From Thermoplasmatales archaeon (lineage in GTDB: Archaea > Thermoplasmatota > E2 > UBA202 > JdFR-43), in contig JACIWA010000004.1 in the NCBI GenBank assembly GCA_014361195.1, positions 1-64,000 on the forward strand: 64,000 bases of DNA, given 5' to 3'. Positions 48,026-56,923 of the stretch are shown one piece after another. The notes beneath the pieces were generated by a model. It saw nothing but the letters and a program-made list of their open reading frames with translations. It did no database searches and was not told the origin of the DNA. The position numbers and the translations under genes were made by a program. The first letter of the stretch is position 1, and every line of letters starts with the position of its first letter.

Positions 48026-48371
48026 TTTTTCCCAGCTCTTTCCCAATCTTCTGCATTAAATCCAAAAATTCTACGTCAGGAGATGTTACAACCGCAATCA
48101 AATAATCTGGCCCTGCGCCTCCTACAACTATCTTCCTGTTCTTTCCCTCAATAACAACAAATTTTGGCACACCTCCTTTTATTTCATCAATTGCTATTTC
48201 TGCGGAGCTTAATATTGTAGCTACCATTGCAGAGAAAACTTCTACATGGAAATTTTCTATATTTGTATATACTGGAAGACCATCTCTGGAAACGATAAAT
48301 ACTCCTTCCACTCCTTTCTCCATTTCAAGCTCCCTTAGTATCTCCTTATAGTTTTTTGTCATACTTTTCAT
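48018..48371 (-). CDS. Roadblock/LC7-domain protein (MglB-like)
   Basis: A 117-residue single-domain protein: KGVEGVFIVSRDGLPVYTNI, VEVFSAMVATILSSAEIAID, FVVIEGKNRKIVVGGAGPDY and LIAVVTSPDVEF fit the Roadblock/LC7 fold. In bacteria MglB is a Roadblock dimer that stimulates GTP hydrolysis by MglA and so sets pilus polarity. It lies 27 bases after the TadC-like gene and directly before the GTPase fusion, which suggests it serves as its GAP or adaptor. Confidence 0.8.
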   Translation of the reverse strand: MKSMTKNYKEILRELEMEKGVEGVFIVSRDGLPVYTNIENFHVEVFSAMVATILSSAEIAIDEIKGGVPKFVVIEGKNRKIVVGGAGPDYLIAVVTSPDVEFLDLMQKIGKELGKND

Positions 48372-48398
48372 ATAACCAGAAAATGGTAATAAAATTTT

Positions 48399-50108
48399 CT
48401 AAATTAATTTGAAGATTAGATAGGTAATGATTATCATTATTGTTGCATGTCTCAAGCCCGCAATAGCTTTTCCCTCAGTTATTGATCCCGCAACAACACC
48501 ACTTCCTATTGCCTGAGCAAGCGCAGTGCATATATAAATAAATTCATATTCTTTCAATGAAATTGATGGGCCCGAGAAGCCCGGTAAGCTTACCGCTTTT
48601 GAAATAAGATTTGATAGGAAAAATTTTGATAATGCTACTATTACCGCAAGAAATACAAAAAATGAAATGTAAATAATCATAAGATAAAGACTCATTTCTG
48701 TCTTTCTTTCATTTTGCAAAATTTTTATTTCCCTCGCATTTGTTGCAGCAGCTTCTATCACATCTGCAGTTTTCCCTCCCGCCTCTGAAGCTTTTATGAC
48801 CATTGTTGTTGTTCTCTGGATGAGAGGTGTTTTTATTCTTTCCCCAAATCTTCTTAGAGCTTCTGTAAAAGGAATACCCCAGGAAATCTGAATTGCCATT
48901 TTTTTAATTTCTGGTGTGAGATGTCCATAGTCGCCTCTTGCCGCCATTTCCACCGCTCTTGCCTCGGTCATTCCCGCCTTTCTTGATTCAGCAAGATCTC
49001 TTAAAAATTCTGGAAATCTTTCTTCCATTGAATTTATTTTCCTATAGTGGAAATATTCATAAAATCCGAAGGGGCCAATAGAAACAAGTATTGCGTATAT
49101 CGCAAAGTCTATTGAATATTCTCTGGAAAGGGATAGTGCTCCTATTGAACTTATTTTTCCAACTTGAAGTAAAATTGCAATTGCAATAAATATTGCAGCG
49201 AAAACCGCTGATATAGACAAAATCACTATTTTTTTAACTGTTTCTACATCATATTTTTCCTTGAGAACACCGCTTTTTTCAGGTAATATAAACAATATGT
49301 ATAAAACTAAGAAAAATAAGAGAAAGATACTCAATCCAATTAATACATATACCCATTTTATTTCTGCTAGAAAAATTCTTGGCTTCGGGAGAACCGCTAT
49401 TATATTGATAGCAATGAAACCGACTATAAGGAAAATTATTCCAAAATACAATATCCTTCTCCTTAAAACAACTTCTTCCTTTACAGTTTTACCACTTTCA
49501 TAAATACCTACTATTGAGTCAATTGGAGAAGGCATTTCTCCTCCTATCATAAGGGACATCATCCAGGAAATCATTGCAAAATTTAAAAGGAAAAGAGGGT
49601 CTGCCATGTTAATGATTATGCGAGGAACATTTCTCGGCAAATGGTAGAGATCTGTCTGGGAGGCAATAACAACAAGAGAGAAAATTATTGAAAATATGAA
49701 GAAAATAAGGTAAGCGGGAGTTCTTTCAACATATGGGATAGAGAGCACTGTATAAAGCATAAGCAACAATACCGCTCCAAGCAATATATTTATTAAAACT
49801 CTTGAGATATTGATGGCAAAAAAAACAATGAATATATTTAGAATTGTCGCAAAAAGTAAAATTATGAATGAAAACAGGGAGGTGAAATAATATTTCCATT
49901 CTCTTTCCTTATATTCATCCGGTATAAATGGCAACATATCTTCCTTTATTTTTCTCTGAACATATGAGAAGAATAAAAATAATATTATCGCGGTAGCGAA
50001 AAGTATGTTTGAAAGAGCATAATATTCAAAAAATCTGGCAATTGTTGATGCAAGTATTATGGAAAAGGAAACAATTAAAGCAAAAATTGTTATTTTCCTC
50101 GCGATCAT
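48399..50108 (-). CDS. TadC/PilC-type pilus platform protein
   Basis: A 569-residue membrane protein. About nine to eleven TM helices; the C-terminal half carries a T2SSF/TadC domain (FPEFLRDLAESRKAGMTEARAVE, RTTTMVIKASEAGGKTADVIEAAA). The N-terminal half is an added TM region. It overlaps no neighbour but begins 2 bases after the 291-residue TadC-type gene. It is one of the two membrane platform subunits for the ATPase at 50954 in a type IV pilus/archaellum-like machine. Confidence 0.85.
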   Translation of the reverse strand: MIARKITIFALIVSFSIILASTIARFFEYYALSNILFATAIILFLFFSYVQRKIKEDMLPFIPDEYKEREWKYYFTSLFSFIILLFATILNIFIVFFAINISRVLINILLGAVLLLMLYTVLSIPYVERTPAYLIFFIFSIIFSLVVIASQTDLYHLPRNVPRIIINMADPLFLLNFAMISWMMSLMIGGEMPSPIDSIVGIYESGKTVKEEVVLRRRILYFGIIFLIVGFIAINIIAVLPKPRIFLAEIKWVYVLIGLSIFLLFFLVLYILFILPEKSGVLKEKYDVETVKKIVILSISAVFAAIFIAIAILLQVGKISSIGALSLSREYSIDFAIYAILVSIGPFGFYEYFHYRKINSMEERFPEFLRDLAESRKAGMTEARAVEMAARGDYGHLTPEIKKMAIQISWGIPFTEALRRFGERIKTPLIQRTTTMVIKASEAGGKTADVIEAAATNAREIKILQNERKTEMSLYLMIIYISFFVFLAVIVALSKFFLSNLISKAVSLPGFSGPSISLKEYEFIYICTALAQAIGSGVVAGSITEGKAIAGLRHATIMIIITYLIFKLI

Positions 50109-50109
50109 T

Positions 50110-50985
50110 TTAAACCTCCGGTGTCATGGAACTTATTGCAAGAGCAAATCCTAAATGGGATATAGGAAGCATTACAAAGGCAATTAAGTAAAGGATTATT
50201 GGGGAGGTAGGTGCGCCCCCGCTAAATGAAATCATAACCGAAAACATTATTATCAGGAAAAGAGGGGCAGCAACCACCACTGTTACATAACTTTCAGCAA
50301 GAATTCCCAAAGTATTTAAAAATTCTTTTTGAATCCTCCTGTTTTCCCTCATATATTCTTCTGCTTTCGCCAGAAAATATCTCTTTAAATCTCCTCCAGA
50401 AGTTATCGTTGTTATTGCTCCCTGCAAAAATTCCTGAAATTTTATTGAAGGTGTTCTATTGGCAGCATTTCTCAATGCGGTTATTATATCTATGTTAAAC
50501 ATATAAATATCCCTGTAAATCCAAGCTGCTTCTTTATGTATTTCTCCATATATCGGTTGCTCCGCAAGGTTTCTGAATATTTCCGCAGGGGTGATGCCCG
50601 CTGTGGCCATTGCTGCTATGAAATTCAAGGCATATGGCAATTTTGCATCTATATCCTTTTTTCTTTTATTTGCTCTGTTTTCAGGAATTGTCAAGGTTAT
50701 GAAATATGTGAGTGCTGCAAGAAGAATTGGAAGAGGAATTATTATTGAGAGAAGTTTCTTGGGCAAGTTCAGGACTGGAGAAAGAAACATAATGTAAATA
50801 AATACAAAAATCAACCCTGCAAGAGAAGAAATCAATGCATTCATCCATGCAAACGCTATATATGCATCCGCTCTTATTTCAAAGAATCCTCTTTCAAGTG
50901 CCCTTTTTATGTATTCGATTTGAGGAGATTTTGATGCCTTTCTTCCAAATATTTTATATGCTAAATTCTGATATTTTGTCAGCAT
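50110..50985 (-). CDS. TadC/PilC-type pilus platform protein, second copy
   Basis: A 291-residue TM protein with a T2SSF-like domain (KDIDAKLPYALNFIAAMATAGITPAEIF, FQEFLQGAITTITSGGDLKRYFLAKAEEYM) and about five TM helices. It and the 569-residue protein correspond to the two halves seen in archaeal PilC/TadB-TadC pairs. The 5' end overlaps the ATPase gene by 32 bases. No prepilin, prepilin peptidase or ArlF/G lies nearby. Confidence 0.83.
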   Translation of the reverse strand: MLTKYQNLAYKIFGRKASKSPQIEYIKRALERGFFEIRADAYIAFAWMNALISSLAGLIFVFIYIMFLSPVLNLPKKLLSIIIPLPILLAALTYFITLTIPENRANKRKKDIDAKLPYALNFIAAMATAGITPAEIFRNLAEQPIYGEIHKEAAWIYRDIYMFNIDIITALRNAANRTPSIKFQEFLQGAITTITSGGDLKRYFLAKAEEYMRENRRIQKEFLNTLGILAESYVTVVVAAPLFLIIMFSVMISFSGGAPTSPIILYLIAFVMLPISHLGFALAISSMTPEV

Positions 50986-52702
50986 TTTTATTCACTTTTT
51001 CCATAACTTTATCAGGACTTTTATAATATGCAGATACTATGCTCCCAAAATCGATATAATTCTTTATTCCTCTTTCAACCATCCATTTTATAACTTCCAC
51101 CCTCCTGTTAAATTCTTCATTTAACTCTCTATCACTCCAATTTCTCTGCTCCGCAATTCTATCCATCACATGACCTTTTCCATAATAATCAAAGCTATCT
51201 TTCCTAGGATTCCATCTGAAAACATCATTTGTTAATAAATCATCTGTAGTGGGATCAATACCAACTACTTCAACAACTTCTTTAATTCTCCTAACCCTCT
51301 TTTTTCCTATCCTCATTAATCCCTGAATTGCTACTATATCTAATGCTTGAAGTTGTATTCGAGGTATGCTTATTGGCTCACCTTCAAGCCTATGAACAAC
51401 AGAAAATATTGAATCCGCATGCATTGTGGAATAAACAGTATGTCCAGTAGCCATCGCTTGGAAAAGAACAACCGCCTCCTGCCCTCTTATCTCTCCTACT
51501 AAGATGTACTCCGGTCGCTGGCGGAGTGCTGCTTTGAGTAAATCAAACATTCCAATTCTTGTATCTTCTTCTCCTGTTACTGTTTCCCTTGTCACGGATG
51601 CAATCCAGTTTGGATGAGGCAAGTTTATTTCCCTCGTATCCTCTATTGAAACTATTTTCATTTGAGGTGGTATAAAGAGGCCAAGGGCATTTAATGTTGT
51701 TGTTTTCCCAGAAGCGGTTCCACCCGCAACTATGGCGGATGCGCCGTGCTCTATCGCAAGCCAGAAATAAGCAGCTAACTCTGCAGAAATTGTGTTGAAT
51801 TCTACAAGATGAGTTGGGGTAAATGGCTCTTCTCTAAATCTTCTTACTGTAAAATTTGAACCCATTGAAGAAACCTCTCGCGCGAGGCATGCTTGTAATC
51901 TCGAACCATCTGGCATTGTTGCATCAAGCAATGGATGGGATATGGAAATATGTCTTCCGCATTTCTGGGCAAGTTGAATTACAAAAGAATCAAGTTCATC
52001 ATCTGTCTGAAAATATACATTCGTTTTAAGTGATTCATAATTTCTGTGATATATGAAAATTGGAACGCCTGCTGAATCGCATGATATATCTTCAATCATT
52101 GGATCGGTCATTAAAACATCTATCTTTCCATAACCAAGAAAATCTCTTATCACATAATACATTATCTTTTCTCTTGTTATATCATCTATCTTTATTGAAT
52201 AATCTCTTATCACTCTATCAACATTTTTTTTCAAATATTCTTTCGCCTCTTCTTCCTTAAATTCAGTCAGCTCTATATCCATTGTTTTAATCAATGTTTC
52301 TTTTATAAAATCTAAAATTTTTCTTTCTTCTAGGGAAAGAGGCGGTTCAATTACTTCATAAATATATTCGTGATTCTTATTGTCGTATAGTATTCTTATG
52401 TAAGAATATGGTTTTTTTATTGGATGAACTTCAACAACCTCTATATAATCTTCTCTGGGTGGAAGAATCTGCACAACTTCTTTTTTTACACCAAAAAGTT
52501 TTTCTATGTCCTCTCCTCTTTTAATCAACCTCAAACTTTCTCTGGCTTTAAAAACTTCTTCATTTTGCTGAATATTTTTTAACTCTTCTATAATTTTCTT
52601 ATTTTTTGATATAATTTCATCAACCTTATATTTACTAAGTAAAAACATTGCTTTTTTCCTTTCTTCTTTTTCTTCCTCTTTAAGCAAATTTTTATTTTTC
52701 AT
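50954..52702 (-). CDS. Type IV pilus/archaellum-type secretion ATPase (TadA/GspE family)
   Basis: A 582-residue ATPase powering pilus or archaellum assembly. A charged N-terminal helical region (~1-100) precedes an N1-like domain and the RecA-like core: Walker A GGTASGKTT (~330), the Asp box EDTREINLPH, Walker B YILVGEIRGQE and ATGHTVYSTMHADS as the His box. The last ~60 residues contain WNPRKDSFDYY and a C-terminal helical tail. It is the first gene of the minus-strand operon, with a promoter interval at 52703-52849. Confidence 0.93.
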   Translation of the reverse strand: MKNKNLLKEEEKEERKKAMFLLSKYKVDEIISKNKKIIEELKNIQQNEEVFKARESLRLIKRGEDIEKLFGVKKEVVQILPPREDYIEVVEVHPIKKPYSYIRILYDNKNHEYIYEVIEPPLSLEERKILDFIKETLIKTMDIELTEFKEEEAKEYLKKNVDRVIRDYSIKIDDITREKIMYYVIRDFLGYGKIDVLMTDPMIEDISCDSAGVPIFIYHRNYESLKTNVYFQTDDELDSFVIQLAQKCGRHISISHPLLDATMPDGSRLQACLAREVSSMGSNFTVRRFREEPFTPTHLVEFNTISAELAAYFWLAIEHGASAIVAGGTASGKTTTLNALGLFIPPQMKIVSIEDTREINLPHPNWIASVTRETVTGEEDTRIGMFDLLKAALRQRPEYILVGEIRGQEAVVLFQAMATGHTVYSTMHADSIFSVVHRLEGEPISIPRIQLQALDIVAIQGLMRIGKKRVRRIKEVVEVVGIDPTTDDLLTNDVFRWNPRKDSFDYYGKGHVMDRIAEQRNWSDRELNEEFNRRVEVIKWMVERGIKNYIDFGSIVSAYYKSPDKVMEKVNKNADKISEFSI

Positions 52703-52849
52703 CTAAATCCTACATTTTTTTTGATATATATAGATTTATATTTATTCAGCATATATTGATAGCAAAATGCTAACAATTATTTAAGTTTTTCTGTTTTTAT
52801 TTTGAAATTCAAATAATAAAATTTATGTTTAAGTTTTCTTTACATATTC

Positions 52850-54973
52850 ATGAAAAAATTTGTGATTATGGTAGCGATTGCCTTTCTTTGCTTCATGTTG
52901 CTGAATTATAACAAAGCTAGCGATTTCAGTGTCGTGTATGTTAACGATGATTTTGATGAAAATACTGGTGGATGGAATATAACATGCTTCAATAGCATTC
53001 AGGGAGCAATTAACAAGGTTGCGGAAAATGGAACAGTTTTTGTTTATAATGGAAATTATTCTGAAAATTTGAGTGTAAATAAAAATTTAAAAATTTTTGG
53101 AGAAAATAGAGAGAAAACATTTGTTAATGGAAAAATAAGTATCTATGGGCAAGTAGAAGTTAGGAATATCTCCTCAAAAGGAATTGAAATATTTTCTTCT
53201 TTCAACAAAATAATTGATTGCAATATTTTTGGAGGAAATGGAATATATATTTCAAATTCAACAAATAACACAATTTACAGATGTATTATTTCAAACAATA
53301 ATTTTGGAGTTTACATCAATTCAAGCTATTCAAATAGCATAAGGAGAAATAATATAATAAATAACTCGCAGAATGCCTTTGATAATGGCGATAACATATG
53401 GGAGGAAAATTACTGGAGCGATTTAACAGATGAAACTTATGCTATTCCAGGAGGAGACAATAAGGATTTAAATCCGTCATTGGAGCCATGGGATTTAACC
53501 CTTCCTTCTTTAATTTATACAATTTCCGGAGAATCTGGAAAGAATGGGTGGTATAAGAGCAATGTCACTATAAGCATAGAGGCATTTGATAATGATGAGA
53601 TATCTAAAATAAATTATAGCATAAATGGATTGAGAAATACAACAACAAATTCATCATTTAATATAACATTGGGAGAAGGAATCCATAATATAGAAGTTTA
53701 TGTGTTTGATAAAAATGAAAATTTTATTAAGGAAGAATTTGAAATTAAGGTTGATACCTCGTCCCCTTCCATTGGATATATAATTGATCCCTCACTCCCT
53801 AACGGCAAAAATGGATGGTATAGAAATGTATCAATATCAATAAGTGCGAATGATAGTGTAAGTGGAATGATGGATGGAAGCATTGATTATAATATAAATG
53901 AAGAAGGATGGCAAGAATATAAAGGATTCTTTGCTGTCAGGGAAGAAGGTTATCTAAATATATCGATAAGAGCGATTGATTCTGCTGGAAATGAAAATAT
54001 TACAAGTTTTGAACTAAAAAAAGATTCAACACCTCCCACAATAACCATAGGCAATCTATCAGGTTTATTTATAAAAGATATGTATGAGCTATTTTGGAAT
54101 GCAACTGATAACATAGACACAGATTTAAATGGAAGCATCTCTCTATATTATTCTCCAGATAATGGCACAACATGGGAAATAATAGAGGAAAATATCCAAA
54201 ACAGCGGGAGATATGCATGGAATACTCGATTATTTAATGATTCAAGAAATGGCCTTTTAAAAATTTCAGCGGAAGATGATGCGGGAAATGTTGGATATGC
54301 AATTTCTCAAAATTTTGTTTTAGATAATACACCTCCAGTCGTTGCAATAACTTCTCCAAAGGGAGAGGCATATGGAAAAGATGAATATGGAAATATAATA
54401 ATTGAAATAATATGGAGTGCATTTGATGCCATAGATGATGACTTAAATGGAAGCATAAATATTTCTCTTTATAATGGGACATGGTTTGATATAGAAAAAA
54501 ACTATAACAATAACTTCAGATATACAATAACAAATGCAAGTGATTGGGGAGATGGACAATATACTATAAGAATTTCTGCAAGTGATGATGCGGGAAATAC
54601 AGGATTTGCTTATTCAAATTTCACAATTGACAAACAACCCCCTCAATTAAGAATAATAAAACCTAGCAAAGGGTATTTGTATATAAATATCTTCGGGAAG
54701 GACATAATACCGCCCCTCCAACTGTTTGGATTTTTATATGATGCGATTATAATAGGAAAAATAAAAATCGAGATTTATGCATATGATACTCATTCTGGAC
54801 TGCAAGATGTTAGGATAAAAATAGATGAAGATGAGCCATTCCCTGTCGAATGGCCTTATCAATATTTCTGGGATCCTCCTACAGGAGTGCACAATATAAA
54901 GGTAATTGCAAGAGATAATGCAAAAAATATAGAGGAAGAAGAAATAAGCAGAATATTATGTCTTAACTTTTAG
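52850..54973 (+). CDS. Secreted beta-helix / Ig-like repeat protein
   Basis: A 707-residue protein: signal peptide (KKFVIMVAIAFLCFMLL), right-handed beta-helix of NosD type (~30-190; SIQGAINKVAENGTVFVYNG, NGIYISNSTNNTIYRCIISN), an EENYWSDL linker, four Ig-like repeats (~215-600) and the C-terminal Ig-like module (SKGYLYINIFGKDI, IIGKIKIEIYAYD, WPYQYFWDPPTGVHNIKVI). No TM anchor or PGF-CTERM tail. Likely a surface carbohydrate- or polymer-binding protein. It is divergent from the pilus operon. Confidence 0.75.
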   Translation: MKKFVIMVAIAFLCFMLLNYNKASDFSVVYVNDDFDENTGGWNITCFNSIQGAINKVAENGTVFVYNGNYSENLSVNKNLKIFGENREKTFVNGKISIYGQVEVRNISSKGIEIFSSFNKIIDCNIFGGNGIYISNSTNNTIYRCIISNNNFGVYINSSYSNSIRRNNIINNSQNAFDNGDNIWEENYWSDLTDETYAIPGGDNKDLNPSLEPWDLTLPSLIYTISGESGKNGWYKSNVTISIEAFDNDEISKINYSINGLRNTTTNSSFNITLGEGIHNIEVYVFDKNENFIKEEFEIKVDTSSPSIGYIIDPSLPNGKNGWYRNVSISISANDSVSGMMDGSIDYNINEEGWQEYKGFFAVREEGYLNISIRAIDSAGNENITSFELKKDSTPPTITIGNLSGLFIKDMYELFWNATDNIDTDLNGSISLYYSPDNGTTWEIIEENIQNSGRYAWNTRLFNDSRNGLLKISAEDDAGNVGYAISQNFVLDNTPPVVAITSPKGEAYGKDEYGNIIIEIIWSAFDAIDDDLNGSINISLYNGTWFDIEKNYNNNFRYTITNASDWGDGQYTIRISASDDAGNTGFAYSNFTIDKQPPQLRIIKPSKGYLYINIFGKDIIPPLQLFGFLYDAIIIGKIKIEIYAYDTHSGLQDVRIKIDEDEPFPVEWPYQYFWDPPTGVHNIKVIARDNAKNIEEEEISRILCLNF

Positions 54974-56307
54974 CAAGGAGGAAGTTTTTCAGCGTCATTT
55001 CCCTTTATAAATTCCTGCCAGTAATATCTTCTCATTGCAATATTTATTGTAGGAAGAGCTAAAGAATATGGAGCGAATTTTGTCATTTTTATTGATCTAT
55101 AAACTCTTTTTATGGTTTCTTTCATTGAATAAAATCCTCTTATTACATGTTTCATTCCTTCAAGAAGTTCTTCAGGCGACATATTCTTTGGTTGATATAC
55201 GACATGTGCTTGCGTATATTTACTCCAATCTTTAGTTAGAATTCTTCCCTCTTTTTCCAGTCTCTCATATAGTGGTGTTCCAGGATATGGAGTTAGAATA
55301 TTGAATTCAGCAGCATCTATTTCCCATTGAAGAATTGCTTCGAGAGTTGTATCAAATATTTCTGGTGTGTCTGCATCAAAACCAAATATAAATCCACCTA
55401 TTACCCCCATCCTATATTCTCTAACTTTTCTTATTGCTTTATCATATTCCTCCGCTTTATTTGAAACTTTATGTGCTTCTTTTAGGCTTGCGGGATTTAT
55501 TGATTCAAACCCAACAAACCAGGCTATGCACCCAGCTTCTTTTGCATATTTCAAAAATTTTTCATCTCTGCCAAGAAGATTTATATTTCCGTTTGCAATC
55601 CATTTTTTCTTCAGAGGTTTTATTGCCTTGAAAAGCTCTATGCTGTAATTTGGGTTTATTGTAAGAGATGGGTCTCTAAAGATTATTACTTTATTTTTTA
55701 TTTCCTTCATTTCTTTAACAACCGCATCAATTGGCCTGCTTCTCAACTTTCTTCCAAGGAAAACAGAAGTAGCGCAGAAATCGCATGCATTTGGACAACC
55801 CCTGCTTGTCTGAACCCCTTCTGCAAGAGGTTTATTTTTCATCAAATCTCTCCTTGGAAATGGAATTTCTCCCGCATCAACATGTGGGCCATAGTAAAAT
55901 GGCTTTAGTTCCCCTGCTTCCAAATCTTTCAGCAGTTCATTCCATATTCCTTCCGCCTCTCCTATAACGACCGCATCCGCATGCTCCTTTGCTTCCTCTG
56001 GCATGGCGCTTGGATGATACCCACCCAGCACAACTTTCACGCCTTTTTTCCTGAATTTGTCTGCAATCTCATAGGCCCGAAAAGCGGTCATTGTAAGAGA
56101 ATTTATTCCAACAATGTCCCATTTTGCATCGAAATTTATTTCTTCAAAATTTTCATCAACTATTGTTACTTCATGCCCGTCAGAGCAAGCAGCAACCTGA
56201 GCAAGGCTTAAAGAAGGGTTTCCAAAGAGTTTTACAAAAGGAGTTCTTCTATCCCTGTAAGTTGTAACTCCATGCTCAAGCTTAGGGAATACAAGCAAAA
56301 TTTTCAT
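54970..56307 (-). CDS. B12-binding radical SAM protein
   Basis: A 445-residue enzyme: N-terminal cobalamin-binding Rossmann domain (MKILLVFPKLEHG, VVLGGYHPSAMPEEAKEH, DAVVIGEAEGIW), a radical SAM motif CPNACDFCATS and a TIM-barrel core (NGNINLLGRDEKFLKYAKEAG, GFIFGFDADTPEIFDTTLE). It resembles the class B methyltransferase and hopanoid/tetraether-modifying enzymes; the substrate cannot be told. It converges with the beta-helix gene, overlapping by 4 bases. Confidence 0.83.
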   Translation of the reverse strand: MKILLVFPKLEHGVTTYRDRRTPFVKLFGNPSLSLAQVAACSDGHEVTIVDENFEEINFDAKWDIVGINSLTMTAFRAYEIADKFRKKGVKVVLGGYHPSAMPEEAKEHADAVVIGEAEGIWNELLKDLEAGELKPFYYGPHVDAGEIPFPRRDLMKNKPLAEGVQTSRGCPNACDFCATSVFLGRKLRSRPIDAVVKEMKEIKNKVIIFRDPSLTINPNYSIELFKAIKPLKKKWIANGNINLLGRDEKFLKYAKEAGCIAWFVGFESINPASLKEAHKVSNKAEEYDKAIRKVREYRMGVIGGFIFGFDADTPEIFDTTLEAILQWEIDAAEFNILTPYPGTPLYERLEKEGRILTKDWSKYTQAHVVYQPKNMSPEELLEGMKHVIRGFYSMKETIKRVYRSIKMTKFAPYSLALPTINIAMRRYYWQEFIKGNDAEKLPPC

Positions 56308-56398
56308 GAGCTTAAAATAATAGTAGATATATAATTTTTGTTTATAGGCTTTTGATTTTATTTCATAAATATTTTAAATAGAAAATTGTTATAGGGTT

Positions 56399-56923
56399 GT
56401 GAATGCAAGAATAGATAGTATAGACAGGAAGATAATTTCCCTGCTCCAAAAAAATCCAAATATCTCTCAGAACGAGATTGCAAAAGAAGTGGAGTTATCT
56501 CAGCCTTCTGTAAGTGCAAGAATTAAAAGAATGCGCGAAAGTGGAGTTCTTGCATTGATGTTTGGAATAGATATTAAAAAAGTAGGGCTCCATGTTGCAA
56601 AAATAGAATTAAATAAAAATTATAAAAAGGAATTTATTAAGGAATGTCCTTACATTCTTTCCATAATTGAAACAGTTGATAAAAATGTTTTATATCTTGT
56701 AAGCGAGGATTTCTCAAGCCTTGAAGCAATAGCAAAGAAACACTTTAACATGGATGATTTTGAAGTTGTAATATCTTCCTATCCAAATTTAGTTCTTCCA
56801 ATAAAAATTCCAGAGCCAAACAATGGATGCGGGAGTTGCGATTGCAAGAATTGTGATTTCTATATAAAGGGAAAATGCATTGGCTGTCCTTCTTCTCCAT
56901 ATTACAAAGGAATGCTATGGTAA
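56399..56923 (+). CDS. Lrp/AsnC-type regulator with C-terminal cysteine cluster
   Basis: A 174-residue protein. N-terminal Lrp HTH (IDRKIISLLQKNPNISQNEI; QPSVSARIKRMRESGVL), an effector-binding-like middle, and a Cys-rich end CGSCDCKNCDF...GKCIGCP that resembles a metal-sensing site. The start is GTG at 56399. Its TAA overlaps the hel308 ATG (ATGGTAA), so the two genes are coupled. It may respond to a metal or redox signal; the target is unknown. Confidence 0.75.
   Translation: MNARIDSIDRKIISLLQKNPNISQNEIAKEVELSQPSVSARIKRMRESGVLALMFGIDIKKVGLHVAKIELNKNYKKEFIKECPYILSIIETVDKNVLYLVSEDFSSLEAIAKKHFNMDDFEVVISSYPNLVLPIKIPEPNNGCGSCDCKNCDFYIKGKCIGCPSSPYYKGMLW

Noticed and set aside
48399-52702. Calling the operon a canonical archaellum (arl) locus
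   Set aside because: No archaellin, ArlF/G/D/E or ArlH with intact P-loop is present, and there are two TadC-type proteins; it is better described as a type IV pilus-like machine of unknown type.
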